DNA from: Chromera velia
Lineage: Eukaryota; Sar; Chromeraceae
Assembly: GCA_018398765.1 (NCBI GenBank)
Contig: JAHBMJ010000242.1
Location: 8,725-52,897 of the forward strand
DNA length: 44,173 nt
Direction: 5' to 3'
Shown here: positions 27,215-38,874 of the stretch, piece after piece
Position numbering within the stretch: the stretch's first letter is position 1
Layout: every line of letters begins with the position of its first letter
Program-made: the position numbers and the translations under genes
The notes under the pieces: model-generated
The model's database searches: none
Told to the model about the DNA's origin: nothing
Seen by the model: only the letters and a program-made list of their open reading frames with translations

Positions 27215-30200
27215 ATGGAGGTCCACGACTTGGAGTTTTCTCTGGAGCACCTCGCCTCCCAGGGGAAGACTCTGAACATTCACGAGATTACCCGACTGAA
27301 GGCGGGGTTGACCCTGTTGAGAGAGAACGAGGGGGTGGATTCTGTGTTCTTCTGGGGGAAGGTCCTGGGGGCAGCAGAGAACTTCTTCGTGGCGTTCATC
27401 CTCAAACCGGGGGCTGTGGAGTTCCCCTCAAAAAAATTTTACTGGAGGTATGTAGGCTGCAAGGCGACAAAGCATCATTCATTGAAGGCCTTGTTAGTTC
27501 CTGCCTTGGCGCATGCAGAGAGGCAGGCAGGCAGGCGGGGGGCGAAAAGGTAAGGAAGAAAAGTAGGGGCGAGGATTTTGTCCGATGATCACCGTTTGAT
27601 TGCGCAAGGATTGAAAGATAGAGAGAGAATTAGGTTGGTGAGGAAGAGGTTGCTCGGAGGAAGAGGAGGGATAGAAAGGGAGGAGGAATTCACACAACGT
27701 ACAGCCTCTGTTGCACGTCTCTTTCTCCTGCAGCAGAGAGGAATTCTCCTCTCTTCTTTTTTCTTGTGTCGCCTCTATTGTCCCTCAGGTTGCTCGTCCA
27801 GTGACTTCGTCTTTTCTGTCATCCTGCGTCCCCTTCCACCTCTCTCTCCCCCTGTAGATGCGACAATGTCTGTCTGCGTGTGTGAATGAACAACCAAGGG
27901 AGTGAGTGAGTGTCTGAATCTGTCTGTGTGCGTGCAGCAACTCCTCTTTCGAATTCGCAGAACTGCCCCTCCTGGCAGACGGGGACTCCACTCTGATCCA
28001 GACTCTGTTCGAGGACGTCCAAGCGCCTTTCTCGGGATCTCCGCATAAACCTCTCTCAGGTGAGGGGGGGGGATGCGGAGGGATTCTATGTGTGCCCATA
28101 CGTATGCATGCGTGTGTTTGTCGGCCCTTTCCGGGATCTCTGCAGAAACTTCTCACTGTTGAGTGCACAACGAGCAAGATGAGGTGAAGTGCAGTCTCAC
28201 GGAGAAAGAAAGAAAGACAGACAGACAGACAGAAAGACAGACAGACAGATAGACAGATAGAAAGAAAGAAAGAAGGAAAGAAAGAAAGAAAGAACTCATG
28301 AGCCTCCAAGGGTATTTTTCTCTCCGTCCATGCGTTCGGGTTCTGGTCGGAGCACCAGAAAAAAAGCCTCTGTACCTTCGTGTCTTACAAATGACACCCG
28401 TTGTTTCTTTCTGCAATGAAACGATTCCCTCCCTTCTGCTTCCCCTGCAGTTGGAGGCGTTAACAGTCCCCTTCATTTTCATACAGTGTGTATGTATAGA
28501 TGTATACAGTCCCCCTTTATTTGTATGTATGTTTCCCTTCTGCTTCCCCTGCAGTTGGAGGCGTCGACAGTCCTCGTCTGACAGAATTGCACAGGCTCTC
28601 CGCGTTGGTGCGACAGGTTAGTTAGTTAGTTAGTTAGTTAATTAGTTAGTTAGTTAGTCAGAGGATGCCAAGGTATGTCGGTCAGACAGTCATTCTGGCA
28701 GAAGTGCACTCAGTCAGGCAGAGAGAAAGTCAGACAGTGAGGCAGTGAGTCGTTTCTCCCAGGGTCAGGGTTAATCGGGCGGTGCTTTTGGTTTGGCCCT
28801 CACCCCTTTTTTTCCGATGTCCTCTTCTCCTGGCGTGATCCTCTCCTTTTTTTGAGACAGACAGAGAGAAGGGAGCGGTAAGCTCCTAGACAGAGAAAGG
28901 AGTAGATGTACAGACAAAGAGACAGACATACAAACAGACAGGTAGGCAGCGGGGCTCTATTTGTTTATTCTCCCTCTTCCTGCCTGGATGCAGATCGATG
29001 CAGAGACCTCTGCAGTCCCTCGAGGGTCGTTCCGACTTGACGAGAGTGGGAGCGTGGGACCTTCGTTTGGATTCAGGGGTTAGTCAGTCAGTCATTGTGG
29101 GGCCTTCCGGGGATGGGGGGATGGGGGGAATTCTGGAATGGGCCTGTGTTGGATGGCGAGGGAGGAAGAGAAAGGGAGGAGAAGGATCTGCCTTTGTTTC
29201 TTTCGTTCTGTTCTTGCTTGCTTTCTTTCGTTCTCCCTATCAGACGGACGGAAGAGTTCTCCTTTGTTTCGTCCTGCCCGCCCCTTTTTCCTTTCTTTTC
29301 TCACCCACTCGCGCTGTTCCTCTTCTTGCAGCCCTCCGAGTTCTAAGTGCCGCGCTTCTATCTACCTCTCTATCTGTCTACCTATCTGTCTGCAATCTGA
29401 ACAAGCATTCCTTTTATTCCTGTGCGGCTGCCTGCAGGTCTCTCGGTGACAGCTGCCCAAGAATTGCGCAACTGGGTCCATTTCCGTCCCTCCTCCGATG
29501 GTCAGTCAGTCAGTCAGCAGGGCCTCCCTGATAGGGGGTTTGGTTTGCTTTGCTTTATTGGACTGAAAGCAGGACGCATGCGGGGGTGGTCCGGTGACAG
29601 TCGAAATAGAAAGATCTGCGTTGTCGCTCACCTACTCACTAACTCTCTCATTGACTGGCTCACTGCTCCGTTTTTTTTTTCTGTCTTTGCACTCCGACAA
29701 CGGGTCATATGTCTGTGGTTGTTGATCTCTTTCTTCTGGCTGTCCGTTTGTCTGCCCCTTAGACTTTTTCTAGTTTCTGAACTTCTTTCATGCATCTTCG
29801 CTGACTAGCTTCCATGAGATTTCTTTTTCTGGTTGATCACTCTTTCTGTCTGCAGTGGACAAACTGAGGGCGATTGCTTCCGACGACGTTCAGGTGGGTT
29901 TTTCTTCTCTTCTCTTCTTCTGGTAGAATGGGAGTGCATGGAGGCACTGAGGCAGGCAGGCAGGCAGGCAGAGAATTTGTTTCATCGAGAGGCATTGCTC
30001 GTGGGTCTATCTGTGTGCTAATTGTGTGGCTGCTTTGGGGCCTGTCTCTTCAGCTTCCTTCCTTGATTGATTACACGGAAATTAACAGGCAGGGGGGATG
30101 GCTAGCTGGCTCCCTGTGTGGTTTAATTTCTGGTTGTTTGTGTTGGGGGATCCGGTTTCGTACTTGAAGGTCTGTCTTCTCAGTCAGCCATATGAGTGTA

Positions 30201-31417
30201 CATACCCTCTCTGGCCCGTCTTTCTTTCTTTCTTTCTTTCTTTCTTGCTTTGTTTCTTTTTTTGTTTTTTTCTTTCTTCCTTTCTTCCTTTCTTCCTTTC
30301 TTTCTTTCTTTCTTTCTCTCTTTCTTTGAACTGTGTGCAGTTCCACAAAGAATTCCTCGACAGCGTGGAGACGGACCTGCCTCTCGGTCGGTCGGTCGGC
30401 TGGCTGGCTGGCTGGTTGGCGCAGTTAGGGGGGTTGGAATATTAGGTCGTGTGTTCTTCTTTGTCGCAGCAGGGGATTCGTGGTGGTCGGACGGTTTCTC
30501 ACTCATACGCGTGCGTGCTCCGGTCGCTGCATGTAATTTGCATTGGACAGAGGCAGACAGAAGGACAGAGAGAGAGGGTGGTTTTCTTTCTTGACTCTCC
30601 CTCGTGTGTGTGAGTGTGGGAAAAGATATTTTCTTTCGCTTGATTTTGCACTTTCGCCTTATGTCAAGTAAGTGCACTTGCATGGATGTGGAGTCTCGGA
30701 GTGTCTGTCTGCAGCATCGTCTCGTCTGTCGTCTTTCTGAAGCCTTTCCTCGCGGCAGAGGGCTTTAAGTATCCCTTCGCCTACAGCATTTGTTCATCTT
30801 TTGATTCATTCATCCCTCCATCGATTCATTTGTTTCTTCGATCAGGGTGCTGGAACGTGAGGACCTCCACAGCTGCAGACGCCGTCTTTCTTCGAAGTCT
30901 CCTCTGGCCAGGTAGGAAGGATTTTTTGTTGGTTGGACGGTCTCTCGGTCTGTCTGTCGGTCTGCTTCTCTCTCGGTATGTCTGCCTGCCTGTCCGGTGT
31001 CTCATGCCAGGGGTTGCTTGTGCCGAGGTGCAGGAGTGCGCATTTATTGCAGCATCACGGTCTTCTTTCCTTCCTCTCTCCCTTTTTTTAAGGCTCGGTG
31101 GGGTCGATTCTCAGTCGAGAGTTCTTGTGGAGGGTACATTCTTTTTTCTTTATGTTGGCATTTCTAGAAAGAAGAAAGCGTGCTCAAGTCGAGAAATGCT
31201 GTCATCTTTACATGACTCATAAAGCAATCTATGTAAGCAGTCTGTGCACGCCTTCTTTCTGCCCTTCCCTTTGACTAGTCGCTGTCTGATGTGTGCATGT
31301 GTACTTGACTGCATGGATGCAGGCTACTCCGCATTTCACCTGACGGGCACGGACAGGTTTGGCGGGTGCTACGTGGGCGTGGGGGAGCGCAAGAACGACC
31401 TTGCCTTCCTTCTGTGA
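27215..31417 (+). CDS. RSPH9: RSPH9, radial spoke head protein 9 (9 exons, 269 aa)
   Basis: The model joins 27215-27447, 27938-28059, 28555-28616, 28994-29078, 29438-29500, 29856-29893, 30341-30386, 30846-30911 and 31323-31417 (810 nt), with all junctions GT/AG and in phase. RSPH9 is part of the radial-spoke head of motile-cilium axonemes and helps convert central-pair contact into dynein control. Family landmarks appear in order: helical N-terminus (SLEHLASQGKTLNIHEITRL), FFWGKVLG (45-52), LTELHRLSALVRQIDAETSAVPRG, FGFRGLSVTAAQELRNWVHFR, FHKEFLDSVETDLP, WNVRTSTAADAVFLRSLLWPG, and the ending YVGVGERKNDLAFLL. Length matches the human protein (about 276). The start ATG lies just downstream of a likely 5' UTR 3' splice site. 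Several introns begin with tetranucleotide repeats. It implies a ciliated or flagellated stage. Confidence 0.95.
28202..28293. repeat. GAAA/GACA microsatellite in RSPH9 intron 2
   Basis: Mixed GAAA, GACA and GATA units lie in the intron 28060-28554. Confidence 0.9.
28431..28573 (+). repeat. Duplicated 3' splice site and exon start in RSPH9
   Basis: A 39-nt segment containing polypyrimidine tract, CTGCAG and the first exon bases occurs at 28431-28469 and again at 28535-28573, with two mismatches and a 104-nt offset. The downstream copy gives the in-phase exon (28555-28616). Because 104 is not a multiple of three, use of the upstream acceptor would shift the frame. Confidence 0.9.
28617..28659 (+). 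repeat. (GTTA)n microsatellite beginning at an RSPH9 5' splice site
   Basis: Intron 3 begins immediately after CGACAG with about ten GTTA units (one ATTA variant). The first is the donor. Confidence 0.9.
30219..30327. repeat. TTTC microsatellite in RSPH9 intron 6
   Basis: A pyrimidine tetranucleotide tract with TTCC and TTGC variants ends just before the 3' splice site at 30340, so it doubles as the polypyrimidine tract. Confidence 0.9.
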
Positions 31418-32770
31418 TTTGAACTCCAGCAAATCGTCGAGAGAGGCATCAATAGAGCTCGATCTCCGCCTGGCAAACGTATGCGTACGCAGAAAAGGCA
31501 GCGAGGCGCGATTGAGCTGGATCTCATACAGTGTGCATGCCCTCTCTTTGTCTCTTTCTTCAGCAATGGATGGAAGTCTTGGCTGTTCTGCCTGTTGAAT
31601 TGGCATTAATAAGTGCATGAGACTTCTTCCATCTCATCACGGTGTAAAGAGATCAACTCACCAATCCATATGGCTCGAAAAAGTTTTCAGCGGGACTGTG
31701 CATGTACACTAATACACTGTGTCATTAAATGATATTTCAGATCGCATAAACTGCATATCGATAATCGATTTGAACACATAAAAGATTTTTTGTTGCTGAA
31801 TGTTAGAAAACTTTCGCGTCAAAGGCCCAAAGACATCTACTTGCTTTATTACTCTCACTCTAGCTCTCACTGTAGTAGGCTGCATGAGGTCGTTGCATAC
31901 CAGTGTGCATGGCTTTGAGGGGCCATGTCTAGGCGTATCATAGCAAAAGAAATTTTTTTTTTTTTTGCTGACGATGTTAGGAGAGAAACAACTGTTGCTT
32001 AAGTGTTGTATAACTGTTGTTTTGGTGTTGCAAAAGTATTGTTTAGGTGTTGCACAAAATAGCATAAAAAAAATAAAGAAATAATTTAAGTTAATTCTTT
32101 TTTTTTTTTGCTATGATACGCCTAGGGCCATGTCTAGGGCCATGTTCGACTGCATATGAGCCGCGCAATGCTCAATGATCGAATCGCATTTGAGAAATTT
32201 GGAGAACGCGTGACTAGTACGCCGACTACCTTAGATGCTGTTAGGTGCTGTTGATTCAGTGTTGAGGCTACGAGTGATAAAAGAGATTGATGGGTATAGT
32301 TACTTCTAGATTTGAGATAATTTGAGACTAACTGGAAAAAATGGAACCTTTTGACAAACTAGACTACATCTGCCTCAGGCCTTTAAATAATATATATCGG
32401 CACGCATCATGCATAACGAGACCTTCAATCATCACTTCTTTTCAGAGAAGACCCGGCAGGTAGGAACGTTAATGTTGGAGTAAGTTGGAGGCGAGAGGGG
32501 GGGGAGGAGCGGCCCGCGGCGGTGGGAGCTATAGCATTCCCTTAGTTTTCCCCGCTGCCCCACAGGCGTGGATGTCTCCCTTTATACGCATACTAGCTGT
32601 AGCTGGAGGAGCTAGTTCGTTGCATCGCATCGGAAGTTCGATCTCGCCATGATTGTACATATCAATTTGGCATCTTTCTAAGAAGCGCGAATTGCCATAC
32701 AAGGAAGAACAGACACGAAAGAAGAAAACAGAGGACCGAGCCGCAGACGTGCACCCTCAAAAAAGAAAAG
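31418..32770. other. Intergenic region, AT-rich valley then LRR-gene promoter
   Basis: The RSPH9 3' UTR lies at the left. About 31620-32440 is AT-rich and contains the inverted-repeat element at 31929-32125. A G-rich stretch (about 32490-32530) precedes the LRR gene. I see no coding exon. Confidence 0.55.
31929..32125. mobile_element. hAT-like MITE, 197 bp, with 8-bp target duplication
   Basis: The element starts CTAGGCGTATCATAGC (31929-31944) and ends with its exact reverse complement (32110-32125); both ends continue into A or T runs, extending the match to about 20 bp. It is flanked by GGCCATGT at 31921-31928 and 32126-32133, an 8-bp direct repeat typical of hAT-superfamily insertion. Inside, three degenerate 22-bp direct repeats (about 31994-32059, GTTGxTTxxGTGTTG-like) resemble the subterminal repeats of hAT elements. 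There is no coding capacity, so it would be non-autonomous. The superfamily assignment rests on target-duplication length only. Confidence 0.75.
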
Positions 32771-33391
32771 ATGGAGAGACTTCAGGTCCGAGACAACAGC
32801 CTCTTCGTCACCCTGAAGCGATCGGGACTCTGTGCTGAGGTGAGCGTAACTGCGTTGATGACGAGAGTCTCTTTCAAGCCCTATTGGCCTCTTGCCCATC
32901 ATGCAGGTCTCGCGCTTTGTCTCCGACTTGCTTCGGGGAAAATTCGGGGAAAATTGCCATGCGTGGACTTTTTGTTTGTTCCCGTATCTTGGTTTCTTCC
33001 ATTTAGTTCCCTTCTTCCTCAGTAGTGTGCTCTTCTCCTCACCCCAGCTTTACATCCTTCTCCGTCACTCCATCCCTCTGCTTCAACACACGCTCTCCTA
33101 CCTGCAGACCATCTCTGAACTGGCAAAGCAGAAGGACTCTTTTGGCTTGGCATGGGTCTGTTGCCAGCTTTACACAAAGGTCAGTCAATAAATTCCTCTG
33201 TGCGTGCCCTCACAATCCAAAGGGAGAAGGAAACGCTTTCTAATACTGAAGCGAGCGGTGATTGGCCTCCCTTCCCTCCCCCTCCTTTCTCTTCCCTTCT
33301 CTTCCAATTCCCTCGCAATTAAGAGGCTTCCATCTCGCGGTTGCAGGCCGACTTTCGTTCTTGGTCTCCCGGCCCAGCTAGGGCCTCCCCC

Positions 33392-33449
<58 letters not shown>

Positions 33450-33493
33450 TGCTTCTGACCGGTCTCTCCTTCTGTGTGTATGTGTGCGTGCGT

Positions 33494-33527
<34 letters not shown>

Positions 33528-34514
33528 TCCTTCTTTCTCTTTGGCGGAAGTTGTCCCGCAGAGTTTTGTTGTTTGTTTCACTTTCGACTTTCCTTTCACG
33601 GCTGCTTGTTCAGGGGAAGAGATGTGCTGCAGTTTGAATGACGACACTTTCGCTCTCTCTCTCTCTCTCTCTCTCTCGCTGCAGAATAAGGAGAAATGGA
33701 ACGTTTCTGTTGATCCCCCCCGAGCACTCGATCTTTCAGGTGAGTCGGGGGACCGATGCATCAGTCTCACTGGACTCTCCCAGCTAGACGAGGACATATT
33801 GGCTTTCTTCCGTTTTACCCATTTTGTGCTTCGACCATTTCAGCTGAGCCTTCCTTCCTTCAGTGCTTTCTCATCGGTTGCTATTTTGCTCCTGTGTTTG
33901 TGCAAACAGGCCCTGTAACTCATCCAGTTGCTTTCATATCGCTTCAGATACTTTCGGTCTCTCTGCGAAGAAGATCTTTTTCTTTTTGGAGGGGCTTCCT
34001 GATTCTGTTGAGGAGGTGAAGCTCGGTGGGTGATGCGTTTCTCTTTCTGTTTTTCCTTTTCTGTGCTCGTCGGTCGCCTTGACGCTTGTTTCACCTGTTT
34101 GTCTGTGCTTTTCCATCTCTTCGTATAGTACCACTGTAGCTGAAATGAGGGTGTGCCTGTGGCAGAAAAGACACTTTTGTTTCCATTTGTTTCCTTTTGT
34201 TTCCAGATTGCATTTCCTTTCCTTTCCTCTTCTTTTCATTTTTTTTCTTGTCTTGTCTTGTCTTGTCTTGTCTCTTTTTTTCTTTCTCTCCGTTTGTATG
34301 TGGGTCAAAGGGCAAAAGAGAGAATTAAAGAGAGGCAAAATTTGTCACCTGAATGTCGGCTGGCTGCAAAGCTGTCTGATCCCTCTCTCTTGGTTGCACT
34401 TCCTTTTGGACTCTTCAACATCGCTTTAACTGGCTGACTGGGGCCCTTTTTCTCTCATCGAGGGAGAGGGGGGACAAGTCGAGAGGAGAGCACACACACA
34501 CACACACACACACA

Positions 34515-34555
<41 letters not shown>

Positions 34556-35023
34556 GGAGAAAGGAACAGAGAGAGGCGGAGAGAGAAAGAACAAGAGAAA
34601 GAAATCGACTTCTAAACGATCCTAAAGAGTTTTGTCTCTTCTTTTCCCTTCTCTTCTCTTCTCTTCTCTTCTCTTCTTTCCCCTTCTCCTCTCTTCTCTT
34701 CTGTTCTCTTCTCTTCTCCCATCCTTTTTGTCTGTCTGAAAATGACCATGCAGGTCCTGCGGCGGTGCAGGGGCGGGCGCTTCCTCTCTTTGTTCGCTTT
34801 CTGGAAAGGCACAAGGCAGCGACAGAGAGGGGGGGACAAAGGCGACTGAAGAGTTACGCTTTTGCCGGTAAGACGCTAGAGAGAGGCATGAGAGCTTCTA
34901 GGGAGCCTTTGTCTCCATACGTCATCATGCTCTTACGCTGTGAATGGAATGTTGCAGGCAGTGCAAGAAAACGAGTGAAATAGGCATTGCTGGAAAGAAG
35001 AGAGTGCACGCCTGCACACACAC

Positions 35024-35072
<49 letters not shown>

Positions 35073-37859
35073 GAGAGAAAGAGACCGGCCCTGACAGAAG
35101 GGGGCTCTTCCCTTCCCTTCCCGTGCTGTCACGGAGGGAATGCATGATCGATCGAACTCCTTTCCGACCGCCGAGGGAGATGCGAAAGAGCTCTCGCTGG
35201 CATTCCACGGTTTGTCTTTCGTTTGTCCCCCTACCCACCTGACAGATCGTCCATCCCGGCAAGCGGTCTCCCTCCCTGCATGTCTTCAGAGAAGTCCATC
35301 GGACCGGAGGAAGCCCCCATCGTTTTTCCTCTTCTACTGCCGTTGGTGGAACGACTCTCCTTGAAGGGTAAGTTCGTTCATTCCCTTTGTTTTCTACTCT
35401 TCTTCCTCTGTTCTATTTTCTTCCGGTCTCCTCTTTTCTTCTTTAGTTTCTGCAACCGGTGAGTTAGGCGGTCCTTCGTCTGTGTCCTTGGATGCATGGA
35501 CCCTTCAACAAATCGTATCTTGAATTTCAACTTTCAACACTGATGAGGTAGCGTTGACATGATGCGAGTCTCGATTGAGTGGATCTCCTCAGTGAAGTGA
35601 ATGGATGAAAAGGAGGCCGCCGATTCTATTAATTCCCTTTGCCTTCCTTCAGGCAATCTGCTCGGCATAGAGGGATTCCGCACACTGGCGAAGGGAATCA
35701 GAAGGGGCAAGGCGGCCTCCCTCAGGGTGTTGGACCTGGAGGAGACGGGGTCGGGAGGGCTGCAGGGGGAGGGACTGACTGCTGTGTGGGAGGCGATAAA
35801 GGAGAATCATGGGTTGAGGGTGGAAGAGCTGAACCTCTCAGGCAACGCCCCCGCATCCGAATCGTTGTTCAGCATGTTGTCCCGTCCTGAATCATATTGG
35901 GCAGAGCAGGAGGCGGCCTCTTCGTTGGCTTCCTTGTGTTCCGTTCTGTCTGTTTCCTCTCTGCCGTGTCTGCGCGTGTTGTTTTTGAAGAACTGCGGGC
36001 TGAGTGAATCGCAAATGCAGCAGATTGTCTCAGTGCTCGTTGAAGGAGGGCTTCCGGATCTGGAAGGTCTCGACTTGGGGGAGAATGAGTTCTCCCAGTT
36101 GAGCGGCTTGGCAAGTGCTCTGCGTGGAGAGTCGTTAACGCATTTGAAAAATCTTAACCTGATGAAGAGAAGGGGGACGTGGCTTGCCATTGGAATATCC
36201 GACTTTCTGAGTGCTCTCAGGGCTGAAGAGTGCCCGCCCCTTCTGCACGTTGCGATTAATTTTGAAAATCTGACCAGTGAAAAAGATTTACAAGCACTGG
36301 GGGGGGGGCTGTGTCCGGCTGTGCGCTCTCTTGGCCTCTATTTCTCTCCAGCTGAGAAAGCAGCGACTTTCTTTAGGGCACTCGTGGAGTCTGCAGGGGC
36401 AGGGGAAGGGGACAAGGGGGGGAGATTTGATGTGCTGGATGTGGGTGTCCAGTCTTTGATGGGGGGCGGTGACGAGGAGTTTTTGTGTGAGTGTTTGAGA
36501 TTGCTCGGGAAGGGAATTCGGGGGGGGCAGTTGGGGTTTCTAAGGAAGGTCGCGATCGAGAGGCAGCATGAATGGAGGTTTGCGTTTGGGGGGGGGGCTC
36601 CTGAAGAGCAAAGAGCAGGTAGATTTGGAGAAGCGAAGAGCTTATTCTTCTCTGCACTGAAGGAAGGAGAGTTTGTTGCCTTGTCTGAGATTTCCTTTCA
36701 TTACTTCCAGCTGTCAGATGCAGAGATGGTCTTGCTAGGAGAGGCAGTCAAGGGGGGCTGTCTGTCTAACCTTCGTGTGTTAGACTTGCAGTCGAATGGA
36801 GGTGCTGCTTGTTTTGGCAGAGAGGGGATGGAGGCGCTGATGAAGGGGGTTGTTGAAAGTGACGAGGGATTGCCTCTTCTTGAGACTTTGAATCTTGCAG
36901 ACACGCGAGCGGGAGAGGGGGGAGGGTGTTTGGGTGCAGCGCTCCTGTCTGGAAAGCTCCCGAGACTCTCTTCTATTCATTTGAACAACTCCTGTCTGAC
37001 TGATGAGGGTGTGAGGGGACTCGGAGATGCCGTCAGGGGGGGGGGCCTCCTTCAGGTCACGTTTTTGAACTTCATGTCGAATCCGGAGGTGAGTGAAGGG
37101 GCGTGGATGGAGTTTTTGAATGCGATCCGACAGAGCGAGAGAGGACTCCCAAAACTCACCACCCTGAATCTGTACGAAACAAAAGCAATAAATGTTGGGG
37201 GATCTATGGCGGAAGTCCTCGGATCTGGAAAGCTTCCCGCTCTTCAAAACGTTGACACCCATTTCTTTCAATTCTCCCTGGATACAGAAGGAGTCGGGCA
37301 ACTGGCAGATGCCTTGCGAGAAGGCAAATTCCCTCAGCATTTGTGCGAACCACTAACATTCGGTTTGCACCCAGGCAACGTCAACGTTGATCCTCTGATC
37401 ACAGCGATAGGAGAGAGCGAGAAAGGACTTCCCCCTTTTCTGCATCACCTCCACTTGAGAGGGGGGCGAGTGGGAGAGGAGGCGTTGGGTTCCCTTGCAG
37501 CAAGTGCTGTGGGGGGGTCAGGGGGGAAGTTGAAGCACTTGCAGTTATTGAACGTCTACGACTGTGCTCTTGACGACAACAGTCTGAGAAGGTTGGGTGA
37601 GGTCTTCTCTAAGCATGGGGGGCCGAAGTTGTCGACGCTGTATCTGAGTCGAAATATGATCACTATTGAGGGGCTCAAAGCCTTTCATGACGTTCTCCGC
37701 CCAGGTTGTCTGCCCAACCTCGAGAAGTTTTCCATATTAGAAGAGGAAGGATTTGTGAAGGAAGAAGAATCTGCTCTGGCAATGCTGAGTCGAGAAATTC
37801 TGCACAGAGCAACGGGGAAATCTCAAATTGTTTTCACGAAGGGGCTTTTGACTGTCTAA
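32771..37859 (+). CDS. Leucine-rich-repeat protein, ribonuclease-inhibitor type (6 exons, 864 aa)
   Basis: The model joins 32771-32839, 33108-33179, 33685-33739, 34754-34867, 35290-35367 and 35653-37859 (2595 nt), in phase. Exons 2-5 are less certain than the last, because small exons could be missing in 33740-35289. The final junction joins VERLSLKG to NLLGIEGFRTLA, which together make one complete LRR and confirm that the short upstream exons belong. Repeats of about 28-35 residues carry LxxLxLxxT/N cores: LRVLDLEETG, VEELNLSGN, LPDLEGLDLGENE, LKNLNL, LRVLDLQSNG, LETLNLADTR, LSSIHLNNSCLTDEGVRGLGDAV, LTTLNLYETK, LQLLNVYDCALDDNSLRRLGEV, LSTLYLSRNMITIEGLKAF. There is no signal peptide, transmembrane segment or NACHT domain, so it is probably an intracellular binding scaffold. 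The partner is unknown. Most of the protein sits in one 2.2-kb exon. Confidence 0.8.
33396..33527. repeat. CA and GT microsatellites in LRR-gene intron
   Basis: A CA tract (about 33398-33445) and a GT tract (about 33484-33527) lie in the intron 33180-33684. A CT tract (33655-33678) forms the polypyrimidine tract of the next exon. Confidence 0.9.
34492..34552. repeat. CA then GA tract in LRR-gene intron
   Basis: The tract lies in the intron 33740-34753. CTCTT pentamers follow at about 34640-34720, and CTTGT pentamers lie at about 34246-34270. Confidence 0.9.
35022..35085. repeat. (GA)n tract in LRR-gene intron
   Basis: A GA tract with AAAG interruptions lies in the intron 34868-35289. Confidence 0.9.
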
Positions 37860-38874
37860 AACTCTCGTACTAGTTCCTGGAGTGTGTGAAATATATATAC
37901 TGGGGATTAGGCAGCCTCTAACTACCTAACCAACTAACTGAGCAACTAACTATCTATAGTGAGAAGCTGCCGTTGCATATACTAGATTTCGAGTCAAGAT
38001 CTAAAATACGCAACGACAGCCACGCGATCTGATATTGAAAAACATCTGTGTTGTAAAGTTGCCAATGTGAATAGTTGTGATCATGTTCGAACTGTTGTTT
38101 TAGTCTAGGTTTTAGTATTGGAATAGAGTTTTGTAAATACTGTGAAATATTGATCGAATACCGAGAATAATATATAATCAAGAATATAGCCATTTTATTA
38201 ATACGATATGACATTTATCGATATTATCATCGATATTGATGGATCTCGCGATATACGATACTCATCCTGATTTTTGAAATTTGAATTTGTCTTGATATGC
38301 ATCCGAGTCATGGTGCTAGTCATGGTGCGTTATTATATGCGTTATAAAAAAATTAAAAAAATCTTTAAATTTTTATTCATGTTCATCCAAGTAAAAAATT
38401 GAAGCCCCAGCTATTATTCTAAGCTATATAGAGCCCCAGGCTACTTTTATTACCGTAATTTAGAAAAAATATATTGAAGTAACTTCTGATACAATTACTT
38501 GAATTAACTTGAATATTTGACAGATTTGAAAAAATAATGGTATTTTCTTTTTTTTAAGTATATAATTTAACTTCTATAGAATAACTTTTATACTGCATAC
38601 ATCGATCATGATGAGTATATACATAGAATTAATGTGTATCCATGAGGTGGGGCATGACAATTGTTTGATCATGATACAGGCTAATAGTATGCAGCGATTA
38701 GCAGCGATCGATTCACTCCGACATCGGCAGTTTTATTCTAGTCTTCTCCGGCCTGCTTGCCTGCCTCACTGCCTTCGTCTTCCTTTCTTCTTCATAATTC
38801 TTGAACGCCTGGTTTCTTCAACTCGTTCTTCGATTCTCTATTCCTTTGATGAAACCGCTGAACAACGAAGGACG
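37860..38874. other. AT-rich valley between two converging genes
   Basis: The LRR gene (plus) and the lumen-protein gene (minus) end facing each other across this interval. About 37900-38640 is strongly AT-rich, with CTAAC repeats near 37916-37955 and ATCGATAT repeats near 38213-38245. No gene, tRNA or clear element is visible. Confidence 0.6.

Noticed and set aside
32892-33107. Upstream extension of LRR-gene exon 2 (from VSRFVSDLLRG)
   Set aside because: The continuous frame passes through a pyrimidine-rich hydrophobic stretch. No phase-0 donor allows it as a separate exon, and CTGCAG at 33102-33107 gives a clean shorter exon. It remains a possible alternative.
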